A stretch of 64,000 nt of DNA from UPXZ01 sp964634605 (GTDB lineage Bacteria; Bacteroidota; Bacteroidia; Bacteroidales; Paludibacteraceae): NCBI GenBank assembly GCA_964634605.1, contig CAZWLJ010000002.1, positions 124,001-188,000 of the forward strand, in the 5' to 3' direction. The translations under genes and the position numbers were made by a program. The notes under the pieces were generated by a model. That model saw nothing but the letters and a program-made list of their open reading frames with translations, did not search any database and had not been told where the DNA came from. Of the stretch, positions 34,818 through 44,300 are shown piece after piece; within the stretch, counting starts at the first letter, position 1, and every line of letters begins with the position of its first letter.

Positions 34818-36559
34818 TTCATATCTTCATTTTTCGCCTTACCGATTTTTTCAATCAGTCCGGCGTTGTTTTCGTTCAGTTTAAGTGCCTTTTGCCACAT
34901 TTCGAGTGCCTTTTCCGGATTTTTCAGCATGTGATAAATATCGCCGCTGTGTTCCAGGATCACTTCCGAAATTTCATCCTGTTTCATATTGCTTACAGCC
35001 TTGTCGATGTAAATTCTGGCCAGATTGTAATTGCCCTGTTTGTAGAATATCCACGCGTAAGTATCCAGATATGTGCTGTTGTTGGGTTCCAGTTCCACGG
35101 TCTTCGCGCTCATTCTTTCAGCTTTCCGCAGATCGGCCCCTTCTTCAGACAGGTAGTAGGCGTAGTTATTCATAATATACACGTTGGTTGGATTGGCTTC
35201 CAGCGCTTTTTCGTAGTATTTGAAAGCGTTTTCCTTGTCTTTTGTCTGAAAATAAATATCGGCTATCTGCCCGTAGAAAGTGCTCAGAACAGCAGATGAA
35301 GCAGAAGCCAGATTTTCTATGGCTTCGAAATTGATGCGGAGGGCTTCATCGTATTTATGCTGCTGGTAAAGAGCGATGGAACGGTAAAAGTAGAATTCGG
35401 GTACTTCGGGAATTTCCTTTATAGCTCGTTCGGTAAGCTTAAGTATGCCTGTAGTATCGTTTTTTTCGGTAAGTATCTGCAGCGAAGTTTTCCAGGCGGT
35501 TTCGTTTTTCGGATTGATATTGATAACGCTTTCGAGTTCCCCGAGGGCTTCGGCGGTACGTTTCTGGTTCTGCAGAAAAAGTGCGTAGTAGGCATGGGCC
35601 ATTTCATCGAGCGGATACTGGTCAATGAGCATTTTGAAAAGACTTTCGGTTTCGCTTATCTTCTGGTTGACAGCCAGCAACTGATCTACATACTGCCCGA
35701 GAATATCCATCTTAGTATCGGAGGGCAACTGGGGATTTTTCAGCGCCGATACAATGGACTCCAGCGCCTTGTCGTCCTGATTATTCTGCTTGTAATAATT
35801 CGAAAGTGAAATATACACAAACGGATTTCCGGGATCGTCGTTCAGAATCTGCTGATAGATTTCGTATGCTTTGCGGAGCTGCTTCTGATCCATATAGATA
35901 TCACCCAGCAACACCCGGTACCTGCTCTCCTGTGGATACTTCCGGGTAAGTTTCAGTATTTCTTCAATGGCCTTCTTTTCCTTGTTGAGAAGCGCATAGA
36001 TCTGAAATTTCTCGATGGAAAGGTACTCGTTGATGCCGGTGAAAACTTCCAGCTGGTTGAGTGCTCCGATTGCCTTGTCGAACTCGCCGGTTTGCTTGTA
36101 AAGTGATGAAAGCAATGTATATACCTCTTCGCGCTGTGGAAAGCGCCTGCAGAGCTCTTCTGCCTGCTCAATAGCCGTGGGATAGAGTTTCTGCCCTGAG
36201 AGCATGCTGATATACTGCGTACGGTACCACCAGTTAGCGGGAGCAGCATCGACCGCCTTTCTGAAAGCACGCATCGATTCTGCGGGCCAGTTGAGCCGTG
36301 CATACACATAGCCTGTTTCGCTCTGAGCGGCAGCGCTGGTGGAGTCAGTTTCAAGACACATCCTCAGCGCGTCCAGCTGCGCATCGTATTCCTGCAGATC
36401 CTTGAGCCGTTGTGCCTCGAAAAAGTAATAATCGAACCGCGCCTGTTCGGCCGCAGTCAGACGGTGTGCAACCTGAACTGCCGTTTTATCTTTCCCCGAT
36501 ACTCCTGCAGAAAAAACCAGCAGCACGAAGGCAATGGATATGATTGATTTTATTTTCAA
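34814..36559 (-). CDS. Secreted tetratricopeptide-repeat protein
   Basis: The 581-residue protein has a signal peptide (to about 22) and is otherwise a series of TPR units with the usual A-x6-G/A-x2-Y-P pattern, for example YKQTGEFDKAIGALNQLE, YEIYQQILNDDPGNPFVY and YYEKALEANPTNVYIMNNYA. TPR proteins serve as scaffolds; in this position in Bacteroidota they precede DUF4292 and EnvC-like proteins. It lies between dut (185 bp away) and the DUF4292 gene (4-bp overlap). Confidence 0.9.
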   Translation of the reverse strand: MKIKSIISIAFVLLVFSAGVSGKDKTAVQVAHRLTAAEQARFDYYFFEAQRLKDLQEYDAQLDALRMCLETDSTSAAAQSETGYVYARLNWPAESMRAFRKAVDAAPANWWYRTQYISMLSGQKLYPTAIEQAEELCRRFPQREEVYTLLSSLYKQTGEFDKAIGALNQLEVFTGINEYLSIEKFQIYALLNKEKKAIEEILKLTRKYPQESRYRVLLGDIYMDQKQLRKAYEIYQQILNDDPGNPFVYISLSNYYKQNNQDDKALESIVSALKNPQLPSDTKMDILGQYVDQLLAVNQKISETESLFKMLIDQYPLDEMAHAYYALFLQNQKRTAEALGELESVININPKNETAWKTSLQILTEKNDTTGILKLTERAIKEIPEVPEFYFYRSIALYQQHKYDEALRINFEAIENLASASSAVLSTFYGQIADIYFQTKDKENAFKYYEKALEANPTNVYIMNNYAYYLSEEGADLRKAERMSAKTVELEPNNSTYLDTYAWIFYKQGNYNLARIYIDKAVSNMKQDEISEVILEHSGDIYHMLKNPEKALEMWQKALKLNENNAGLIEKIGKAKNEDMK

Positions 36560-36743
36560 TTTGATGATTATTTATTGTAACCTGCTGCCCTCAAACCACT
36601 ATGAGTATGTTATCGGGCATTTATCAGCACTGACAGACAAATATGAAAAACGGTCAGGCTGCTACGACTTATCTTAAAAAAAGAAACCTGAACAGCCCGC
36701 AACCAAAACTATAAACTATGAATTCTATACTGAAATCTTCAAA

Positions 36744-37178
36744 CTAACTCTTCCCGGTATGTCCGAATCCTCCGGCACCCCGTTCGCTTGGTGTCAGCTC
36801 GTTCACATCCACCCATTCGGCTTTTTCGTGCCTGGCGACAATCATCTGGCAGATGCGTTCACCATCGTTCACAGTGAAGGTTTCGGCAGACAGATTCACC
36901 AGAATCACACAGATTTCACCCCGGTAGTCAGCATCAATGGTACCCGGTGAATTCAGCACGGTGATTCCCTTTTTGAATGCCAGCCCGCTTCGGGGCCGTA
37001 TTTGTGCTTCGTAGCCTTCGGGCAATTCGATATACAAGCCTGTGGGTATCAATTTTCGTTCCAAAGGTGCGAGTTCCACCGGTTTGTCGAGGCTGGCACG
37101 CAAATCCATTCCTGCCGCATGCAGTGTGGCATATTCAGGTAACGGATGTCGCGATTCATTTACAATTTTAACTTTCAT
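36744..37178 (-). CDS. dut: Deoxyuridine 5'-triphosphate nucleotidohydrolase
   Basis: The 144-residue dUTPase hydrolyses dUTP to dUMP and pyrophosphate, keeping uracil out of DNA. All five trimeric-dUTPase motifs can be seen: AGMDLRA, PRSGLA, NSPGTIDADYRG, ICQMIVA and the C-terminal RGAGGFGHTG arm. I start at the ATG at 37178, which gives the standard length; the frame is open 12 codons further up. It heads the dut-TPR-DUF4292-envC-parE group. A palindrome sits directly upstream of its -7 box. Confidence 0.95.
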   Translation of the reverse strand: MKVKIVNESRHPLPEYATLHAAGMDLRASLDKPVELAPLERKLIPTGLYIELPEGYEAQIRPRSGLAFKKGITVLNSPGTIDADYRGEICVILVNLSAETFTVNDGERICQMIVARHEKAEWVDVNELTPSERGAGGFGHTGKS

Positions 37179-37269
37179 AAGTTTGTTTTTTCGGGTATCA
37201 TCACTTACCGTCAAACCGGAACTCGTTTTTGTTTGTTGGCTGACGGTCTGGTTTTTGGTATTTAACTTG

Positions 37270-37289
37270 CAAAAATACGATTTAAATCG
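37270..37289 (-). promoter_or_regulatory. dut promoter box with adjoining 12-bp palindrome
   Basis: The minus strand reads TATTTTTG (37277-37270), a perfect -7 box, directly preceded by the palindrome CGATTTAAATCG (37289-37278). The palindrome lies in the -33/-7 spacer, a good place for a repressor to block RNA polymerase. Confidence 0.5.
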
Positions 37290-37506
37290 GTATGGTTAAA
37301 GTATTAAATCTTTAAAATATCTAATTTTTACCCGTTATCATTCCCTGATGTGAGTTATCCGCCACAAAAAGGAGGCGGGTTATATTTGGGAAGTTCTCCC
37401 CTGACCATTCATCCAAAAACGGAGATAATACATGCAGGCAAGTAAAAAATCCGGGTCAAACCGGGTAATTTCACAATCATTCTGTTTTATTAATCAATTT
37501 AAATTG
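37290..37506. other. Divergent intergenic region between dut and the AraC operon
   Basis: The sequence between the dut promoter and the plus-strand -7 box holds no gene. It contains a GC-rich segment (CCGCCACAAAAAGGAGGCGG-like, near 37361-37379) that can form a small hairpin. Confidence 0.4.
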
Positions 37507-37514
37507 TATATTTG
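37507..37514 (+). promoter_or_regulatory. Bacteroidota -7 promoter box for the AraC-type regulator operon
   Basis: TATATTTG matches TAnnTTTG, about 104 bp before the ATG at 37618. Confidence 0.5.
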
Positions 37515-37617
37515 CACCTGATAGTTTTTTGTTCTTAAAGGCCGGGTAGAATGATACTGGCATGTAAGCAGTTAATTATTCTTTCTGACACCTGACCTGA
37601 GATAATTATGTTTGTTT

Positions 37618-38718
37618 ATGGAAACCATCTTTACAGCCATAGTTGCGACAGGGAGTTTCTGGATTCCGCTCATTCTTGGGCTGGTATTTCTTTTAATACC
37701 GGCTAAGGATATCGATTTGCTGAAATACTACTACAGATCGAAATACCTGATGAGTCTTGCGTATATTTCATTCGGCATTTTTTCACTTCTCGTTCTTATC
37801 ACCAATCCTGATTTTCTGTTCAACAACACGATACGCTCATACGCTCCGCTGATAGCTATCGTTCAGATTATTATTTTCAGTTATGTAAATATCACGCTTA
37901 TCAAGCCCAGTTACCTCAGCCTTCGTAAGCTGCTCAGGCCTCTGGTACCCTCACTGTTATTATCCGGATTGTATATTTTCTCATTTATTCATAAACCTTT
38001 CGGTTTGTTTCACGAAATAATGTACTATATCCTGTTTGCTTTTTTTGCCTTTCTGATTTTTTATTACAGTTTCGAGTTCTCGAAGTATTATCGCATGTAC
38101 CAGCTCCAACTGGATAATTTCTACTCCGAGTTGTCGTCAAACCATTTGCACTGGGTTTTGAAATCTCAGGTCATTGTAGTTGTCACCGGCATTATGGTTT
38201 TTTTTGCGGGTTTCATACCCACCTCCTTCATGGGTGCATTTCTGGCTGTGATGATTCTTTTTTTCTCCTACTACGCATTCAGGTATATCCAGTACGGCAT
38301 AACATTTTCCGAAGTAGAAGCCATTCTTGATGAAAAAGAGACCAAAGAAAGCTCCAGGCATGCCGAAACCTCACAAAATCAACTCTCGAAGGCTATCAGT
38401 GAGTGGGAAAACCATAAAAAATTCACCGCTAAAAGTCTTACTGTGGAAAATGTGGCGGCTTCGCTCAGCACCAACCGTACTTATCTCTCCAATTATATCA
38501 ATACCCAAAAAAAGAAAACTTTCAATGAATGGATAAACGGGCTTCGGATCGACGAAGCCAAAAACCTGATGATTAACGAGCCGGGAATTCCAATTCTGGA
38601 GGTTTGCGAACTGGTAGGATTCACAGACAAGAGTAATTTCGGGAGGCATTTCAGTAAAATTACAGGCTATTCACCAGCAGTATGGCGCCGTGAACAATTA
38701 AATAATAAAAAGATTTAA
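37618..38718 (+). CDS. Membrane-embedded AraC-type regulator
   Basis: The 366-residue protein has about seven transmembrane helices in the N-terminal 240 residues and a C-terminal AraC/XylS DNA-binding domain (about 265-366) with AASLSTNRTYLSNYIN (first HTH) and EVCELVGFTDKSNFGRHFSKITGYSPAVWR (second HTH). Such proteins sense a membrane or external cue and control nearby surface genes. The ATG at 37618 is preferred over an in-frame TTG two codons earlier. It overlaps the next gene by one base (TAATG) and probably works with it. Target genes are unknown, but three secreted-protein genes lie downstream. Confidence 0.85.
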   Translation: METIFTAIVATGSFWIPLILGLVFLLIPAKDIDLLKYYYRSKYLMSLAYISFGIFSLLVLITNPDFLFNNTIRSYAPLIAIVQIIIFSYVNITLIKPSYLSLRKLLRPLVPSLLLSGLYIFSFIHKPFGLFHEIMYYILFAFFAFLIFYYSFEFSKYYRMYQLQLDNFYSELSSNHLHWVLKSQVIVVVTGIMVFFAGFIPTSFMGAFLAVMILFFSYYAFRYIQYGITFSEVEAILDEKETKESSRHAETSQNQLSKAISEWENHKKFTAKSLTVENVAASLSTNRTYLSNYINTQKKKTFNEWINGLRIDEAKNLMINEPGIPILEVCELVGFTDKSNFGRHFSKITGYSPAVWRREQLNNKKI

Positions 38719-40553
38719 TGAGGCTGAAATCGTTCATACACACCCTGATGATTCTCACGCTAGCCATATCGGTTGCAGGATGTCTTTTCACGTCCTGTTC
38801 GGAAAGCGAAAAGAAGCATTCCGCGAAACTGGAAAAAGCAATCGACCTGTTTTACCTGGAAAATAAAAACGACAGTGTACTGATGCTGCTCGAAACACTT
38901 CCAGCTGAAAAACTCTCAGCCGGGGAAGTACAGCTTGCCACTATCTTCAGAGCGGCGGCGGTATGCGAAACGGGAAAACCGGACAGCGCTTTGACCATAC
39001 TCCGGACTGTTGACCAGGATAAACTCCCGAAAGAGATTAGTTACTACTACGGTAGTATACTGGGACTGATCAGATTCCGACAGTTTCAGCCCGAGGAGGC
39101 CTATCACAGTCTTATTACACTCGACAGCGAGGCCAGCAGTGATATCCGCGCAGTGGCGCTCACCGAAAGGCTTATCAGCCGGATAATGATTTATTACGGA
39201 GATGACAAAAACGCTATCGACTGGCTTATGCACTCGCGCAGGAACTTCGAAAAAGCAGGGCTGGAAAAAAGTGTGGCTATCAACAACCGGTTGCTGGGCA
39301 ATATCAGCGTACGGCTCAAACTTTACGGGGAAGCGCGGCAGCAACTCGATTCTGCCATATCAGTCTTCAAAAAGTACAACGACGGCGCTGAACTTTTTTT
39401 TGCATACGCAGAGATGACTGAGTATTTTATCAGGCAAAACAAGCCTGACTCAGCCCTTCAGTTCATCGCGAAAGCCCGGAATGCCTTTGATGTAACATCC
39501 TATAAATCAATGCTTGCACTCCTCAGCAACAACCGTGGCGAGATAGAAAAGCTGAAAGGGAACTACCCAGCGGCCATTCAAATGTTTGACTCCACGCTCC
39601 GGCTCGGCACCGGGTATTATTATTCCCAAATCAGAACGCAAACCGCTTTCCTCAACCTGGCCGAAATTTATAACAGGACCGAGCAGCCAGACAGCGCGAG
39701 GAAATACGCGCTGAATGCACTGAATACCGTTTCGGGAAAACAAAAAGACAAGATTAAATATGCCGTGTACTACCAGCTGGCAAAATCGTACGTCACTACT
39801 GACATAACCAAAATGCAGGCATACATGGACTCAGCCATTTATCATCTGGATAAATACCAGGCTTCGCAGTCGGTAGATCTGATCAGGTATTTCAACACCA
39901 GGAAGGACCTGAAGGACTCACACGACATGATCGAGGAACTGAAAGCAGCTGCAATAAAGTATCGCATCAACTTTCTGATACTTATATTGTTCGTAATCTT
40001 TATTGTTTCGGCAATGATGCATATATTTTACGTGCAGAAAGACCGGAACAAAGCACTCCGAATGCTCGTACAGAAAAATCTGAAGTTACTCGAAAAAGAA
40101 GTGAGCCAGCAACAGGAAGCCTGGAACAGGCAAAACAATAACCTTAAGAAGAAAATCCATAACGGGAACGACGAAGAAAAACTTCAGGCCATCTATACCT
40201 CATTCATTCACTGGCTCAGCGATGAAGGCAACTTCCGTCGAAAAGACCTTACACTGAGCGTGGCTTCCAAAGAACTGAATACCAACCGCGATTACCTGTC
40301 GCGGGCTATCAACGAGCAAAACCTCCACTTCAACGACCTGGTAAACAAATACCGCGTGATGGAAATCATAAGGGTGTTTTCGACCCCATCCGATCCCCGC
40401 AACAAACTCACCCTGCAGATACTCGCCACCGAGGTGGGCTTTAATTCCAACTCGGTGTTTATCGATGCATTCCGTCGTATAACCGGAATGACACCCACCC
40501 GCTTCAAAGAACATCTGACAGAGACAGATACACAGCCAAAGGTGAATAATTAA
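38718..40553 (+). CDS. TPR-containing membrane-anchored AraC-type regulator
   Basis: The 611-residue protein has an N-terminal signal/lipoprotein-like segment, about eight TPR-like units (about 40-390) and one transmembrane helix (about 415-435). A short coiled coil and an AraC-type HTH follow (about 495-611; AASKELNTNRDYLSRAINEQ and ILATEVGFNSNSVFIDAFRRITGMTPTRFKEHL). The layout places TPRs outside and DNA-binding domain inside, so it could link an envelope signal to transcription. It starts on the last base of the preceding AraC gene, so the two are co-translated, and it precedes the secreted-protein genes at 40805 and 41373. Confidence 0.85.
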   Translation: MRLKSFIHTLMILTLAISVAGCLFTSCSESEKKHSAKLEKAIDLFYLENKNDSVLMLLETLPAEKLSAGEVQLATIFRAAAVCETGKPDSALTILRTVDQDKLPKEISYYYGSILGLIRFRQFQPEEAYHSLITLDSEASSDIRAVALTERLISRIMIYYGDDKNAIDWLMHSRRNFEKAGLEKSVAINNRLLGNISVRLKLYGEARQQLDSAISVFKKYNDGAELFFAYAEMTEYFIRQNKPDSALQFIAKARNAFDVTSYKSMLALLSNNRGEIEKLKGNYPAAIQMFDSTLRLGTGYYYSQIRTQTAFLNLAEIYNRTEQPDSARKYALNALNTVSGKQKDKIKYAVYYQLAKSYVTTDITKMQAYMDSAIYHLDKYQASQSVDLIRYFNTRKDLKDSHDMIEELKAAAIKYRINFLILILFVIFIVSAMMHIFYVQKDRNKALRMLVQKNLKLLEKEVSQQQEAWNRQNNNLKKKIHNGNDEEKLQAIYTSFIHWLSDEGNFRRKDLTLSVASKELNTNRDYLSRAINEQNLHFNDLVNKYRVMEIIRVFSTPSDPRNKLTLQILATEVGFNSNSVFIDAFRRITGMTPTRFKEHLTETDTQPKVNN

Positions 40554-40624
40554 CCGCGCATATCTTTCGGGTGTCTTTTCGGATTGTTCAATTCAAAAAT
40601 ATTTGTTCTGTTTTTGCCCGGTTT

Positions 40625-40660
40625 TGGTCAAAGCGTAAATATATTTTTACGTATTGACCA
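40625..40660. promoter_or_regulatory. Near-perfect 15-bp dyad upstream of the secreted-protein operon
   Basis: TGGTCAAAGCGTAAA (40625-40639) and TTTACGTATTGACCA (40646-40660) are inverted copies with 13 of 15 pairs matching and a 6-nt spacer. The centre lies about 40 bp before the -7 box at 40682. It looks like an operator for a dimeric regulator. A Xer/dif-like recombination site is possible from the arm-spacer-arm shape but not supported otherwise. Confidence 0.6.
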
Positions 40661-40681
40661 TTCATTTTTTTTATGGTTCAT

Positions 40682-40689
40682 TAAATTTG
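40682..40689 (+). promoter_or_regulatory. Bacteroidota -7 promoter box for the secreted-protein genes
   Basis: TAAATTTG matches TAnnTTTG. Transcription would start near 40696, giving a leader of about 110 nt to the ATG at 40805. Confidence 0.55.
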
Positions 40690-40804
40690 TAACCTATTAA
40701 TTAGGATTAGTTCTATTTTACGAAAACAAGTTACAATCTGTCACAGGAGTGTGATAATAAAGAATAATTTGAATCTATTACATAACATCTGTTTACTGAA
40801 CCAA

Positions 40805-41323
40805 ATGAATATGAAAACAAAATTTACCTCAAAAACCCAAGTTCTGATTGTTAGTATTGTGCTAATTTGCCTGTCTGCAGCCCCTGCTTCAGCACAGGGA
40901 GTAACAAATTACAAAGACTATGTGAAAACACATGACGATACCGGTCTGGTATCGCTCACCTCTCAAAATCATCCCGCTATCTGCCTGAAGGGAAACTCCG
41001 AACTGAAAAAATACGGCGAAGGTGCTGCACAGGTACTTTACACGGATGTTGCATCTCTCCCCATGCTCACCAAGGCGAACGAAGCTTTCGGTAAAGTTGA
41101 ATTGATTAAAATTAACTTCAATTCACCGGCTGATGAGGCTGTAAAGCTGGATTTAGCGCAACTGACAGCTTTCGGCAGTCTGAAATACGTGATTTTCGTG
41201 TATCAGTACTTTCCCTGCGGTGATAAGAAAGACACCTGCCTGCAGACCAAAACAGAAAGTAGTGTAAGCATACCGGCTGCCAGTTCAGTGAATGTACTTT
41301 ACATGCTCTCCGTACCTGAATAA
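40805..41323 (+). CDS. Secreted protein of unknown function (small)
   Basis: The 172-residue product has a signal peptide (to about 32, ending in ASAQG) and a mature domain of about 140 residues. It contains two Cys pairs, including CGDKKDTC (about 145-152), which could form disulfides. I do not recognise a domain. I take the ATG at 40805; a second ATG lies two codons later, and an in-frame GTG 18 codons upstream would disrupt the signal peptide. It is the first gene after the dyad and promoter, and the giant secreted protein follows after 49 bp. Confidence 0.7.
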   Translation: MNMKTKFTSKTQVLIVSIVLICLSAAPASAQGVTNYKDYVKTHDDTGLVSLTSQNHPAICLKGNSELKKYGEGAAQVLYTDVASLPMLTKANEAFGKVELIKINFNSPADEAVKLDLAQLTAFGSLKYVIFVYQYFPCGDKKDTCLQTKTESSVSIPAASSVNVLYMLSVPE

Positions 41324-41372
41324 TCATTTATGCCCAGCAAGCCTTAACTTTTAAAAAAAGACACAGAAAATT

Positions 41373-44300
41373 ATGAAACACTTGAATAAAATAACCAATA
41401 AGGCGGTACTGCTTGCAGCAGGAATGATGATGCTTCTGCTATGGTTGCCTGCCAATGCACAGGTGCAGATACCGTTTACCCAGCGTACATCTACCTACAC
41501 ACCTACAACGAAAATATACAATATAAAGGGTGATTTCCAGATGATAGGGAATACGAATATAACAACTCCCGGACAGGTAGATAACGGGAATATCAGTATG
41601 ACTTATGTGGATGTGGACAACATTACGAGTACGCTCAACTCCTCTTCTGCAACTTTAGAATTATCAACTGAATACGGTGCAAATCCTGAATGTTCCAACA
41701 TTATCTATGCAGGGCTCTACTGGTTAGGCAGGGCACACGACGGAGGAACAACCAGCCCGAATACTTTTTCTGTGACGAAAACAGTACCAAATTATTCTGC
41801 CACTCCGACTTTAACCACAGTAAATTACAACGGAAGCCCTGTATCCGGACTCACTACAGACGGTATCAGTCATAATGAAGCTATTCCAAACACCTCCTAT
41901 ACCCTTACAATTTCACGGATGGGAACAACCCTATTTTACCCTCGTTACACATTTACATCAAACGCAGGCGGACCAACCGTGATTTTTGAATCCCAAGTCG
42001 TATCAACAAATTACAACGTCAGGTATTCTACCGACAACGGAGCTTCCTGGACAAATGCATCAGACCAGGTGGTATCCAATCCTTATGGTACGAACCGACG
42101 ATTAATAACATTCACACCTGTTGCCATTTATAACAATACAGACGGAACTTCATTTACCGTAAATTCGCTGTTTAGAGATTCCAGAGATGACAGAACTGAA
42201 ACTCAAACGATAGAAGCGACCAGAACTTTTGCGAATGTTACAGTTAAATATCTAACGTATCCTACTACTTCGGTTACCAAAGCCTACGACAAAAGCGTAG
42301 TATATCTCAAGCATGCATCGAAAACCACCTACACAACAATAACAGCGGCCGATATCAATTTCACTCAAAACATATATTATCCAACTACCTCCGAAGGTTA
42401 TATGTACTCCGCCTATGCCGAAGTAACCGACTATGTAAGAGAAAACGGGTTGGGCGAATATACAGTGGCAGACATCGCTCTGAATGAAGGAAACGGAACT
42501 TCTACCGGGTTTTTCGGAGGCTGGGGTATGATCGTGGTGTACGAAAACTCCAAGATGAAATGGAGGGATGTAACCATTTTCGACGGATATGCGTATGTTC
42601 AGGGTAATACAACTACCAGTTTCACACTTCCGGTATCAGGTTTCCGGACGGCTCAAAGCGGAGATATCAGTATGAAACTTGGACTGATTGCCGGTGAAGG
42701 AGATAGTGGTATTGCGGGTGATTATTTCGAAATAATTGACCTTGCTAACAATTGGGTTCGACTTAATCATGATGGAAATACGACCGGTAACTTCTTCAAC
42801 AGTTCTATCCCGGCTCCCAATCCACGTAATCCGCAATATACGAATAATACCGGGGTGGATATTGCCATGTTTAATATTGATAACACGGATAATTACATCA
42901 TTACAAACAATCAAACTTCCACCACATTCCGTTACGGCAGTACACAAGATACCTATGTGATTCCGGTTATAGCTATGGCGGTAGATGCGTATATCCCCGA
43001 TGTACATGCCTTTATCTCTGTAACCTCACTGAACGGATCACCAGTTACTCCTTTGAACTCAGAAGTACTTCCGGGTGAGGAAATTGAATACAAACTTGAT
43101 TTAACAAATCCAAGCGAACCTGTAATAAATGGTAAAATTGTTATTCCAATACCTTATACGGCAGAATACATTAGTTCATCAGCCGTTTACTTTCAGGGTA
43201 CAGGTGGTGCCAGTCCCGCTCAGCCTCAACTTGTTACATCCGGAGCCTCCAAATTCATCGAATGGTATATCGGCAATATTCCTACAGGTGCATTACCTAC
43301 AGATATCCTGGCCAGCATGACATTCAAACTTGAAGCTACCGATGACTGTTTCTTGCTTGTTAATGAAAATTGCAGCCCCAAAGTACTGGTACAGGGATCA
43401 GGAAGCGGAACTGGTTTAAACTCAGGCGCACCATTTACAAATCTGAGATTTATTCATGGTTTCAAGGATGGGATCTGTCAGGATGAACCGATTTTAGGGC
43501 CACTGTCCATTGATATCGATGCTACAGATTTTGTAAATGCTAACTGTGGTGATGAGATTGCACAGGGCGGAGTCCAAACATTTAGTTTCTGTCAAAATCC
43601 GACATCTTCAACTATTGCTTTCAATCAAATAGCCTATAATTATCCTGAAGGAACAAGATTTTACAACGCAATTGAAACTGAAGATGTTGATGGCATTATT
43701 TTAGTGAAACCTGCTTCAGGAGCCATCGAGTACACTTCTACAAGCACCTTTCCAAACACGTTGGGTACAATCACCTATTACGCACTACCTGCCGGATTAT
43801 CTACCTGCTGGTGGGAATTTGAAATTGAAGTTGAAATTTGCAACCTGTGGTACGGTGGTATAGATACTGACTGGGGTAAAGCAGGAAACTGGACACAAGA
43901 TTATATTCCACTTCCAACTGACGATGTATTTTTTGCAACAACATTGAACTGGTCCAGTGAAGCCCAGAACGACTTAAAACTGGATCAGGACAGATCGGCA
44001 AGAAATATTGTGAATTATTCTTCAAAAAGACTTATTATACCGGTAAATACAACACTGACGGTAGATGATGATTGCGAAACAGGTTCGGCTTCTAAACTCA
44101 TCATTGAATCAGAAGTTGGTCAGGCAAATGGCGCATTGGTATTAAACAATCCTACTGGTAATACCGGAATTCAGGCTACCGTAGAGTTTGCTTCCAAATC
44201 AAAACCGGGAACGGGCACTTGGCCACGTGTATGGCAGTTTTTCGGACCGCCGGTAGTTGACCGCACACTTACAGGTTTATTCGGCTCCAACGTTCAGGGA

